A model generated the notes under the pieces. It did no database searches and was not told the DNA's origin. It was given only the letters and a program-made list of their open reading frames with translations. This document shows, in pieces, positions 1 through 7,468 of a stretch of DNA of 64,000 nt. A program made the position numbers and the translations under genes. The stretch spans positions 1 through 64,000 of the forward strand of contig JAGYJW010000028.1 in NCBI GenBank assembly GCA_018401435.1. The letters run 5' to 3'. The DNA comes from Deltaproteobacteria bacterium. Lineage in GTDB: Bacteria > Myxococcota_A > UBA796 > UBA2385. The first letter of the stretch is position 1; every line of letters begins with the position of its first letter.

Positions 1-259
1 CTCGGCCGACCGCCTGCTGGAGGCCGGCTGGCGGGCCGTCGAAGCCGGCGACCTCTCCGGCGCCCGCGCCACCTTCTCGAAGCTGCCCGGCGCCGATGGT
101 CGGGCCCGCTATGGGCTGGGCTATGTGGCCGACCAGCAGGGCAACCTGGACGCCGCCACCACCTACTATTGTGCCGCCCTCGACCTCTCGTCCACGCCAG
201 CCGACGTGGCGCGCGAGATTCGGGGACGGCTGGGCGTGCTCGGCCGGGACTGCCCCTAG
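1..259 (+). CDS. TPR-like protein, 3' end only (truncated by window edge)
   Basis: The frame starting at base 2 is open from the window edge to a TAG at 257-259 and encodes about 85 residues; it is absent from the ORF track because the start lies outside the window. The sequence contains a helix-rich stretch, LLEAGWRAVEAGDLSGARATF, then ARYGLGYVADQQGNLDAATTYY, which has the size and small/aromatic spacing of two tetratricopeptide repeats. TPR units usually mediate protein-protein contacts. The stop is immediately followed by the ATG of the next gene at 260, so the two are probably cotranscribed. The full domain structure and any signal peptide cannot be seen. Confidence 0.7.
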   Translation, partial: SADRLLEAGWRAVEAGDLSGARATFSKLPGADGRARYGLGYVADQQGNLDAATTYYCAALDLSSTPADVAREIRGRLGVLGRDCP

Positions 260-1063
260 ATGTGGCTCACCCTGCTGATGGCCCTGCCCGCGCAGGCCAG
301 CGCGCCCACGGGCAGCCCCTTGGAGCCCTCCCCCGACGACGTCTGCGCGACGCTGTCCGCCTTCAACGCAAAGGCCAGCATGCCCATCGGCGAGATCGAC
401 CGCGAGACCTGCGCCGAGCTGGCCCGGGGGCAGACGGTCACCCTGATCCAGAAGCGCCCCGACGGGCTCTTTCGCGCCGTTGGATTGGCCCGTGCGGGCC
501 AACCCAAGGAGGGTGTCTGGCTGAGCACCCAGGACCCGCACTTTGCCGGTGAGGAGGCCATCGAGGCCAACCTCGAGCTGCGTCCGGATGGGGGCGTCTG
601 GTACGGGATGCTCGACATCCCCCGCCCCTTCGCCGATCGCCACTGGGTGTTGGAGACCTGGAATAACAAGGCATTGGCCAAGGCTTCGGGCGGCGCCATC
701 TGGGAGCACCCCTGGCGCCTTCGCAACGGCGAGACGGCGCGGGTGCGGCCGAAGGTAGAGCGGGGCGAGGTCGCGGGCCTCAGCCTGGAGGTCTTCGACG
801 AGGCGGTGGAGACCTCGGTGAACGAGGGCGCGCTGGTCTTTCTCGACCTGCCGGGCGAGGACAGCCTCTTCCTCTACCATGTGACCACGGTCATCGGCGG
901 CGGCATCCCCGACCGCCTTGTGGCGGGCTTCGTGCGCAGCACCATGTCCGGCTATATCGACGAGACGGTGAAGCGGGCGCGCCGGGTCGTGCCCGGCCAC
1001 TATCGCGCGGGTCACAGCCCCCTGGAAGGGGGGGGCGGGCAGCACCTGCCCTACTATCCCTGA
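260..1063 (+). CDS. Secreted START/SRPBCC-like lipid-binding protein
   Basis: 267 residues beginning with a short signal-peptide-like segment (MWLTLLMALPAQASA), so probably exported. The middle contains GGVWYGMLDIPRPFADRHWVLETW, which resembles the conserved core of bacterial START-domain proteins (a Trp, a Pro-rich turn and a D-R-aromatic-V strand). The C-terminal part, LDLPGEDSLFLYHVTTVIGGGIPDRLVAGFVRSTM, fits the long C-terminal helix region of that fold. START-like proteins bind a hydrophobic ligand in a cavity; the ligand here is unknown. The ATG directly abuts the stop of the upstream TPR gene. The family assignment rests on pattern resemblance and should be tested by profile search. 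Confidence 0.6.
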   Translation: MWLTLLMALPAQASAPTGSPLEPSPDDVCATLSAFNAKASMPIGEIDRETCAELARGQTVTLIQKRPDGLFRAVGLARAGQPKEGVWLSTQDPHFAGEEAIEANLELRPDGGVWYGMLDIPRPFADRHWVLETWNNKALAKASGGAIWEHPWRLRNGETARVRPKVERGEVAGLSLEVFDEAVETSVNEGALVFLDLPGEDSLFLYHVTTVIGGGIPDRLVAGFVRSTMSGYIDETVKRARRVVPGHYRAGHSPLEGGGGQHLPYYP

Positions 1064-1073
1064 CCCCGTCTCT

Positions 1074-3290
1074 TCAGAAACGAATGCCGGCGGACCCGCC
1101 GGGCCAGAAGCGCAGTCCGTCGGCGATGGGCTGCGCCTCTACCCAGAGGGGCCAGGGCGACGGGTCTCCCCGCACCGCGATGCCCAGGTTGAGATCGGCC
1201 CCCACAAAGGGGGTGAAGTGCTCGTTGATCTTGAAGCCCACCGACACACGAAGGCGCGGGATCAAGGTCAGCTCGGTCTGGCTGTTGAGAGCGATGGCAG
1301 ACCACAGGCCGAGATCGACATCCACCGGGACCCGGGGCGGGCCGGCGCGCACGCCCATGCCCGCGCCGGTGACCAGCAGGTGGTCGGCCGGGGTCTTTGC
1401 CGGCGCGTCGAGATCGGCGATGGCCCCCGCCGCCAACACCGTGTAGAGACGCTTCCCCCCGGTCTTGAGCCCAATCGACGCTGCGCCCGTGCTGTCGGCC
1501 CACAGCTCGCCATCGAAGATGCCGTCCCGCACGATGTTGATCAAGCCGATGGGCGCACCTTCCATGCTGCGGGCCACATTGACCAGGCCCACGGTGCTGC
1601 CTTGGATATCGCCCGAGACGTTGACCAGGCCCAGCTTGAAGGCCCGGTCGTCCTCGCCGGCAGACACGTTTACGAGGCCAATCTGGGCGCCATGGGCCTG
1701 CAGGGCGACGTTGGCGCCGGCGCTCAGCTGCAGGCCCGACAGCTCCTGGGCAAAGTTGGCCCCTGCGCTGGCTTGCAGGCCCTCGGCCCGGGCGCCGACG
1801 ATGTTGGCGCCCGCGCTCAGCTGCAGGCCCCGCAGGTGCTGCTCCACCACATTGGCCACGGCGGCCCCCTGAAGGCCGCGGAGGTCCTGGGCCCAGTTCC
1901 CGCCGGCCGATGCTTGAACTCCCTGCAGCTCCGCAAAGGCGACATTGGCCCCCACCGCACCCTGCATGCCCCGCATGTCGCCGCCGGCATGGTTCAGCCC
2001 GATGGCACCTTGCATGCCCTGGCCGCCGTCGTCGGTGAAGGTGGCGCCCAGGGCCAGGGCGGTGCCGTCCATGCGCCAGGAGCGGGTGGCCACGACGCCC
2101 ACGCCGGTCTTCAGCTCCACCCGCTCGCGATCGGACTCCAGGTTGAGGTCGGGCAGCAGGGTCGCAGCAAAGGCCACCACCCGGTCGGGCTCGCGGTGCG
2201 GGGCTGCGCCCGGCGCGGCTTCGGGGGGCACATCGCCGCGGGCCCGGGCGTCGGCCAGGGCGAAGCCGGTGAATGCGCTGCGCTCCAAGGTGGTGGAGCC
2301 CCCCGCGGGCACCGTCGCCGTCGCCCGCCAGGTGCCGCCCTCCTCGCGGGCCGTGACCGAGTATTGGCCCGGTTCCAGGCCGAGGGCCACGGGCCGCCCG
2401 GGCGCCTTGCGCAGCTCCGCCACCAGACGCCCGCTGCTATCGCGCACCATCACCAGCCCTTGGACCTCAGCGCCCAGCTGCAGACCCGCCCCGCGCTGGC
2501 GCAGATCGGTCATCACCAGATCGCCCGACCCATTGAGTTGGATGTCAAAGGCCGCATGTTGGGGACCGTAGCGGGTGCCCTCGGTGCGGGCCAGCGTCTC
2601 GTCATAGGCGAAGCGGTAGGCCTCGTTCAGGGTCACCCGCCCGTCCAGATCCGTGTCTGCGCCCCCCCGCAGGCCCGTGACCAGGGCGTGGGTGAAGAAG
2701 GATCCGCCCAGGGCGTCGGCCTCCTGGCTGATCTCGTCGGCCGAAGACGAGGTCAGGAAGGCGTGGCCCTCCACCACATTGCCCTCGTCCAACAGAAAGG
2801 CGGGCGCCGCCGCGCCGCCTTTGCCCCGCACCAGCGCCCCCGACGCGCAGGAGTCGAGGATGGCCACCCGCACATCGGCGGGCAAGGCGTCCAATGCCGA
2901 CCGCAGCTCGCGGTAGGGCATGCGCTCGCCCGCCAGCAGCAGGCCCGATGCGTCGGAGTGCCCGGAATAATAGACCACCACCTCGGTGCGGGCAGCCGGG
3001 CCGGCGGCTGCGATGCGCCGGTTGAGGTCGGCGAATGCGTCCTTCATGGCGGCGTGGTCGGGGTCCACCAGCACCACGACATCTCTGGTGTTCACCCCGC
3101 CATAGCGGGCCAACACCGCCGCCATGGACCGGGCGTCCGATCCTGCATAGACCAGGGGGACCCGGTCATTTCCACCGTCGTTGGCGCCAGCCAGCAGCGC
3201 GAAGCGCCGCACCGTGCTCTCTGCAGCATGGGCAGGCGCCGCCCCCAGGGCGGCCAGACCGAGCAGGGTCGCCGCCCACCGTGCGGTCAT
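1074..3290 (-). CDS. Secreted caspase-like peptidase (C14) with C-terminal GLQ-type repeat domain
   Basis: 738 residues. Residues 1-22 form a signal peptide ending AHA. Residues about 27-245 look like a caspase/metacaspase p20 domain: the catalytic His is in YYSGHSD (H111) and the Cys in ILDSCASG (C148). After a linker with a possible carbohydrate-like beta segment, residues about 400-600 carry around ten short degenerate repeats of the type GLQxSAGAN / GAQIGLVNV, similar to the LA_2272-type surface repeats and probably a beta-solenoid. The C-terminus is beta-rich and may be a barrel or surface domain. The start overlaps the anti-sigma stop by 4 bases (ATGA), so it belongs to the sigma/anti-sigma operon. 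The substrate is unknown. Confidence 0.85.
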   Translation of the reverse strand: MTARWAATLLGLAALGAAPAHAAESTVRRFALLAGANDGGNDRVPLVYAGSDARSMAAVLARYGGVNTRDVVVLVDPDHAAMKDAFADLNRRIAAAGPAARTEVVVYYSGHSDASGLLLAGERMPYRELRSALDALPADVRVAILDSCASGALVRGKGGAAAPAFLLDEGNVVEGHAFLTSSSADEISQEADALGGSFFTHALVTGLRGGADTDLDGRVTLNEAYRFAYDETLARTEGTRYGPQHAAFDIQLNGSGDLVMTDLRQRGAGLQLGAEVQGLVMVRDSSGRLVAELRKAPGRPVALGLEPGQYSVTAREEGGTWRATATVPAGGSTTLERSAFTGFALADARARGDVPPEAAPGAAPHREPDRVVAFAATLLPDLNLESDRERVELKTGVGVVATRSWRMDGTALALGATFTDDGGQGMQGAIGLNHAGGDMRGMQGAVGANVAFAELQGVQASAGGNWAQDLRGLQGAAVANVVEQHLRGLQLSAGANIVGARAEGLQASAGANFAQELSGLQLSAGANVALQAHGAQIGLVNVSAGEDDRAFKLGLVNVSGDIQGSTVGLVNVARSMEGAPIGLINIVRDGIFDGELWADSTGAASIGLKTGGKRLYTVLAAGAIADLDAPAKTPADHLLVTGAGMGVRAGPPRVPVDVDLGLWSAIALNSQTELTLIPRLRVSVGFKINEHFTPFVGADLNLGIAVRGDPSPWPLWVEAQPIADGLRFWPGGSAGIRF

Positions 3291-4114
3291 CTGCGGGCCT
3301 CCTTCTTGAGCAGCAGGGTCTGCTGCTGCACGGGCTGGCTGGCGGGCAGCTTCAGGGGCAGCAAGGCGGCGCTGCGGGCGAGGCCCGTGGCAGCCAGCTT
3401 CTCGGCCGCGGCCTGCATTGCGCCGGCGTCCAGGGGCAAGGGGCTGGTGACGAAGAAGAAGCGCTCGAAGCCGGGGGCCTCATCCAGGGTCCAGGCGCGG
3501 TCCAGGTGGTGCTCGCCGCCGCCATCCAGGGCGGTGGGTCCGCCGGGCTCGCTGGGCCAATGCAAGCTGACGGCGCCCGCACCATCGATGCTCAGGATGA
3601 CGCCATGGCCCTGGTCGCCGGCGAGGTAGGCGACCTGGATGACGTCGCCCCCGGACACGGCGGCGCCGTCTTGCAGCAGCTCGATGCCGGCGGCTGCTTT
3701 GCGGTAGACCCGCAGATCGGGGCGTTGGGCCTCGGCGCTGCCCTTGGGGCGCACGCCGTCGTTCAGGGCGGGATCCTTGAGGCCGCCGATATGGTCCAGG
3801 CGGTTGGGCGGCAGGGCCACCCACATCATCACGGCCATCACGGCCATCGACATCACCCACACGCCCCAGCCGCCGCGCTTGCGCTCCTCGCGAAAGCCGG
3901 CCCGGGCCTCGATCTCGTTGGCCATGCGCCCCGCGGGGTATTGAATGCGGGTGGCGTCGTCTTCGGCGCGCAGGGCCTGCACCTGGGCGCGGAATTCGGG
4001 GTCGCTGTCCAGCAAGGCGTCCAGGGCGGCCGTGCGGGCGGGGTCCAGCTCACCCAGCAGGTAGCGCTCCAGCTCGAGGCCGACGGGGGGCGGCATCTTG
4101 GGATCGGAGGCCAT
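3287..4114 (-). CDS. Membrane anti-sigma factor (partner of the ECF sigma factor)
   Basis: 275 residues from the chosen ATG at 4114; the track starts nine codons earlier. I prefer 4114 because AAGGAG lies six to seven bases upstream and it begins right after the sigma stop (4116). The N-terminus LELERYLLGELDPARTAALDALLDSDPEFRAQVQAL matches the helical anti-sigma (zf-HC2-like/ASD) pattern although no His-Cys zinc motif is visible. One transmembrane helix (GVWVMSMAVMAVMMWVAL, about residues 85-103) separates it from an external domain of about 170 residues, FFFVTSPLPLD included, that resembles nothing I can name. Predicted role: hold the sigma factor at the membrane until an envelope signal arrives. 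Confidence 0.8.
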   Translation of the reverse strand: MASDPKMPPPVGLELERYLLGELDPARTAALDALLDSDPEFRAQVQALRAEDDATRIQYPAGRMANEIEARAGFREERKRGGWGVWVMSMAVMAVMMWVALPPNRLDHIGGLKDPALNDGVRPKGSAEAQRPDLRVYRKAAAGIELLQDGAAVSGGDVIQVAYLAGDQGHGVILSIDGAGAVSLHWPSEPGGPTALDGGGEHHLDRAWTLDEAPGFERFFFVTSPLPLDAGAMQAAAEKLAATGLARSAALLPLKLPASQPVQQQTLLLKKEARR

Positions 4115-4115
4115 C

Positions 4116-4625
4116 TCAGACTCCTTCCAGCTCGGCCACATGGGCCTTGAGGGTGCGCAGGCGCTTGCGCACCCCCGAAACGGACAGGCCGGTCTCGTCG
4201 GCCACCTCTTGCAAGGTCATGCCATCCAGCAGGTGCATCACCGCCATGGCCCGGGTGCTCTCGGACTCGTCTCGAAAGATGCGTTGCAGCATCAAGCGCG
4301 CCGGAGCCAGCCCGCCCTCGGGGGCGGCGGCAATGCGCTGCAGCAGCGCGTCGTCGCGGTCCTCGGGGTGGCGCTTGTTGCTGCGGATGCGGTTGAGGCA
4401 GACATGGGTGGCCATGCGGTAGAGCAAGGAGGAGAGGCCCTGGTCGGTCAGGCGCGCGGAGTAGCGGAGCAGGCGCACGAAGGTGTCCTGCATCGCGTCC
4501 ACCGCGGCCTCTTCATTTCGGAGGAGAGCCCGACAGCGGCGCAGGACCATGGGCCCATAGCGGCGGTAGGTCGCCTCGACGTCGATGGCCAAGCCATCCT
4601 CCAGGGGGTTCGAGAGGTGGAACAC
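4116..4625 (-). CDS. ECF-subfamily RNA polymerase sigma factor
   Basis: 169 residues with a region 2 helix pair (YGPMVLRRCRALLRNEEAAVDAMQDTFVRLLR) and a C-terminal region 4 helix-turn-helix (MTLQEVADETGLSVSGVRKRLRTLKAHV), the standard two-domain ECF layout and length. It directs RNA polymerase to promoters of its own regulon. The track start is a GTG at 4625; I see no strong ribosome site, so a start some codons further in is possible. It is the first gene of an operon with the anti-sigma factor (start two bases past this stop) and the caspase-like peptidase, so the operon is likely autoregulated, as is usual for ECF loci. Confidence 0.92.
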   Translation of the reverse strand: MFHLSNPLEDGLAIDVEATYRRYGPMVLRRCRALLRNEEAAVDAMQDTFVRLLRYSARLTDQGLSSLLYRMATHVCLNRIRSNKRHPEDRDDALLQRIAAAPEGGLAPARLMLQRIFRDESESTRAMAVMHLLDGMTLQEVADETGLSVSGVRKRLRTLKAHVAELEGV

Positions 4626-4711
4626 CGGGGCCGCCCGGAGCTGTCACCCCAAGCTGCGCCAGAACTAACGCGTGCCCCGTCGGGATAGGGCGCTTGCAGC
4701 CCGGAGGCCCC

Positions 4712-5137
4712 ATGAGCACCCCGAACAAGACCCACCAGACGGAGGCCTCGGTCGAGGCATTCATCGCGGCCACCTGCACCCCGCGCCGCCAGGACGAGGC
4801 CCACCAGCTCTGTCGGCTCATGACCGAGGTCACCGGCGAGCCGCCCGCCATGTGGGGGCCCACGATGATCGGCTTTGGCCGCTACCACTACAAATACGAG
4901 AGCGGCCACGAAGGCGACGCCATGCGGGTGGGCTTCTCGCCCCGCAAGGCCAGGCTCTCCCTCTACCTGCTGCCCGGCCTGGACGGCTACGAGGCGCTGC
5001 TGGCCCGCCTGGGCAAGCACAGCACCGGGGTGGGCTGCCTCTATGTCAACAAGCTGGCCGACATCGACATGGGCGTGCTGCGCGAGCTGGTGCAGAGCGC
5101 CTGGGCCGAGATGAACCGGCGCTACCCGCAGCCCTGA
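4712..5137 (+). CDS. DUF1801 (YdhG-like) domain protein
   Basis: 141 residues. MWGPTMIGFGRYHYKYESGHEGDAMRVGFSPRKARLSLYLLPG and the following LLARLGKHSTGVGCLYVNKLADID are the characteristic DUF1801 blocks, and the protein is about the usual length for a single-domain member. The biochemical role of the family is not established. I use the ATG at 4712 rather than the upstream in-frame codon at 4694 because GGAGG stands four bases before it. It lies divergent from the sigma factor operon and is followed after 46 bases by a GNAT gene on the same strand with an almost identical ribosome site. Confidence 0.9.
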   Translation: MSTPNKTHQTEASVEAFIAATCTPRRQDEAHQLCRLMTEVTGEPPAMWGPTMIGFGRYHYKYESGHEGDAMRVGFSPRKARLSLYLLPGLDGYEALLARLGKHSTGVGCLYVNKLADIDMGVLRELVQSAWAEMNRRYPQP

Positions 5138-5183
5138 GCCCGCGTCTCGGCCGCGATCTTGTAGGATGCGTTGAGGAGGCCCC

Positions 5184-5600
5184 ATGCCCTTGACCTGGAC
5201 CCGTGAGAGCCCCGCCCGTTGGGACGCCGACAAGGCGCGCATCCTGGGGGGCGCCGCCCCGGGCAGCCTGCCCGAGATGGCCATGCCCATCGGAGATCTC
5301 GCGCCGGGGGACTGGTTCCGGGTGGAGCACGACGGCCAGGTCGTGGGCTATGGCTGGATGGATGTGGTGTGGGGGGACGCCGAGATCCTGCTGGCCGTGG
5401 CGCCCGAAGCCCGCGGAAATGGCGTCGGAACCTTCATTCTCGACCAGATCGCCCTGGAGGCCCGCGCCCAGGGCCTGCGCCGCATCCACAACAGCGTGCG
5501 GCCCAACCACCCCGAACGCCAGACCACCCAGGCCTGGCTGGGGCGGCGCGGCTTCTCGGGCGGAGAGGGCCACGAGAGCCTGGAGCGGCGCCTGGCCTGA
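5184..5600 (+). CDS. GNAT-family N-acetyltransferase
   Basis: 138 residues. The acetyl-CoA binding motif A is visible as ILLAVAPEARGNGVGTFILDQIALEAR (about residues 68-94, R-x-x-G-x-G/A form), followed by IHNSVRPNHPERQTTQAWLGRRGF, which fits motif B with the usual late aromatic strand. Such enzymes transfer an acetyl group from acetyl-CoA to an amine; the acceptor cannot be told. The start has GAGGAGG four bases upstream. It follows the DUF1801 gene on the same strand and converges with the MATE gene 18 bases downstream. Confidence 0.88.
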   Translation: MPLTWTRESPARWDADKARILGGAAPGSLPEMAMPIGDLAPGDWFRVEHDGQVVGYGWMDVVWGDAEILLAVAPEARGNGVGTFILDQIALEARAQGLRRIHNSVRPNHPERQTTQAWLGRRGFSGGEGHESLERRLA

Positions 5601-5618
5601 AGGTGCGCGGGCGGCCCC

Positions 5619-7004
5619 TCAGACCGCCGTGCCCACCCGCGCCCAGTCGCCCCGGCGCCAGTGCACCAGGCCCAGGGCGGCCTTGACCAGAAAGCCCACC
5701 GGAAAGGCCACCCACACGCCAAAGATGCCCAAACCCAGCGGAAAGCCGAAGAGGTAGGACAGGGGGATCTGGACGACCAGGGTGGCCAGGATGTTGATGC
5801 GCAGGCTGGTGCGCGTGGCCCCCGACCCCTGGAACATGCCCACCAGGGCGATGTAGACGCCCGCCAGGGGCATACAGGAGCCCAAGACCCAGATCCACAT
5901 TCGGGTGTGGCTGGCCAGCACCGTGTCTGCGCCAATATCGAAGAGGCCGATGATGGGGTCGGCAAAGCCGATGATCAGGGCTGCGAGGCTGCTCATGATG
6001 GCGCAGCTGAGCACGACCCCGGCCCGCACCACGGCCTTGGCCTCGGCCGGGTTGCCCGCTCCCAGCGCGTTGCCCACCATGGCGCCTGTGGCCTGACCCA
6101 CGCTCATGCCCGGCACGAAGGCCAGGGCCTGTATGCGCAGGCCCACCCCATGGGCGGCCACGGCCACCGGATCGATGCGGCCCAACATGCCCACGATGCT
6201 GATGAAGCTGGCGTTGAGCACCACCATATCCAAGGCGGCCGGCGCGCCGATGCGCACCAGCTGGCGGGCGAGCTTGAGATCGAGCGGGGCCGGCCGCAAG
6301 GCGATGCCCACGCCAGGCACCCCGCCCCTGGCGATGGCCAGGACCAGGACCCCGGTGCTGAAGACCTGGCTGGCGACGGTGCCCAGGGCGGCACCCTGCA
6401 CCCCCATGGCCGGCAGGCCGAAATTGCCCAGGATCAAGCCATAGTTCAGGCCGAAGTTGACCAGGTTGCTGGCCAGGGCCACCAGAAAGGCGAGGCGGGT
6501 ATTGCCCGCCCCCCGCAGCGAGGCCCCATAGAGGATGGTCAGGTAGTAGAAGACCGATCCGGCCAGCAGGGGGCGCAGATAGGCCAGGGCGGCCTGCAAG
6601 GCGCCCCCTTCGGCCCCCAAGGCCCGCAGCATCAGCGGCGCGGCGAGGTTGCCAAAGCCGGCCACCAGCAGCCCCAGGATCACGGTGAGCTGCGTGCTCT
6701 GCCGCATCAGGTGCTGCACCCGGTCCGCGTCGCCCGCGCCATGGGCCCGCGACACCAGGGCCACATTGCCCACGGTCAGGCCCATCATCGCCACCATCAG
6801 CAAGAAGACCAGCTGGGTGGCAAAGCCCAGCCCCGTCAGCGCCGTTTCGGCCAGGGGGGTGCGGCCGATCATCGCCGTATCCACCGCCAGGGCGAGCACA
6901 TTGAGCACGTTGAGGCCGACCACCGGCCAGGCCAACGAGACCAGGCGCCGCGCGATCGGGGGCCCAGGGGGCGTGGAGGGTGGGGTCAACAGGGGTCCGA
7001 GCAC
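5619..7004 (-). CDS. MATE-family multidrug/sodium efflux transporter (first of two)
   Basis: 461 residues with about twelve hydrophobic helices in two similar halves. Family marks include the first-helix stretch SLAWPVVGLNVLNVLALAVDTAMIG, LYGASLRGAGNTR in the first half and a second copy-like FVPGMSVGQATGAMVGNALGAGNP in the second half. MATE proteins export cationic drugs or metabolites across the inner membrane using a Na+ or H+ gradient. The track start is GTG at 7004 with no convincing ribosome site; the N-terminal 15 residues (proline-rich) may be leader. It is divergent from the zinc-ribbon gene. A second, only distantly similar MATE lies at 47927-49360. Confidence 0.92.
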   Translation of the reverse strand: MLGPLLTPPSTPPGPPIARRLVSLAWPVVGLNVLNVLALAVDTAMIGRTPLAETALTGLGFATQLVFLLMVAMMGLTVGNVALVSRAHGAGDADRVQHLMRQSTQLTVILGLLVAGFGNLAAPLMLRALGAEGGALQAALAYLRPLLAGSVFYYLTILYGASLRGAGNTRLAFLVALASNLVNFGLNYGLILGNFGLPAMGVQGAALGTVASQVFSTGVLVLAIARGGVPGVGIALRPAPLDLKLARQLVRIGAPAALDMVVLNASFISIVGMLGRIDPVAVAAHGVGLRIQALAFVPGMSVGQATGAMVGNALGAGNPAEAKAVVRAGVVLSCAIMSSLAALIIGFADPIIGLFDIGADTVLASHTRMWIWVLGSCMPLAGVYIALVGMFQGSGATRTSLRINILATLVVQIPLSYLFGFPLGLGIFGVWVAFPVGFLVKAALGLVHWRRGDWARVGTAV

Positions 7005-7106
7005 CAGGGCGCCTGCCCCTATCGTCGGAGGGGGGCATGCACCCGTGCTTGATCCCCTGGCCCCGCGCGGCTACGAAGGGCTACCCATCTGCCCATGGAG
7101 CCGGAC

Positions 7107-7436
7107 ATGTCCAAGGAAGGCGTCGATCTCGAGGAAGACTACTTCGCTCGCCAGGATCGCGAGAAGCTCGCCAAGATCAAGGCCCAGGCCGAGGCCGAAG
7201 AGGCCGCGCAGGCCGCAGCCGCCCGCAAGGCGCTGCACCACCTGCATTGCGGCAAGTGCGGCGGCAAGATGGACACGACCACCTTCAAGGGGGTCGAGAT
7301 CGAGATCTGCCCGGACTGTGGCGCGGTGCTGCTGGACGCCGGCGAGCTCGAGACCCTCGCCGGCACCGACGAAGGCAGCGCCTTCGACACGCTGGCCGAG
7401 CTCTTCCACTTCAGCAAGGGAAAGCGCAAGCGCTGA
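7107..7436 (+). CDS. TFIIB-type zinc-ribbon (zf-TFIIB) protein
   Basis: 109 residues. A charged, Ala/Glu-rich N-terminal helix (EEDYFARQDREKLAKIKAQAEAEEAAQ) precedes a Cys4 zinc ribbon: HCGKCGGKM and ICPDCGAVLLDAGELETLAG. The ribbon with the following acidic LD-GEL stretch is typical of the small zf-TFIIB proteins found in many bacteria, whose function is not known. I choose the ATG at 7107 because GGAG is six bases upstream; the track uses an ATG four codons earlier. The gene is followed, after 32 bases, by a flavoprotein on the same strand. Confidence 0.88.
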   Translation: MSKEGVDLEEDYFARQDREKLAKIKAQAEAEEAAQAAAARKALHHLHCGKCGGKMDTTTFKGVEIEICPDCGAVLLDAGELETLAGTDEGSAFDTLAELFHFSKGKRKR

Positions 7437-7468
7437 CCCCGAACCGCCGCCGCCTTCGGGAGCCCGCC

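Noticed and set aside
1218-3629. 803-residue plus-strand ORF
   Set aside because: Antisense to the caspase and anti-sigma genes; no motif.
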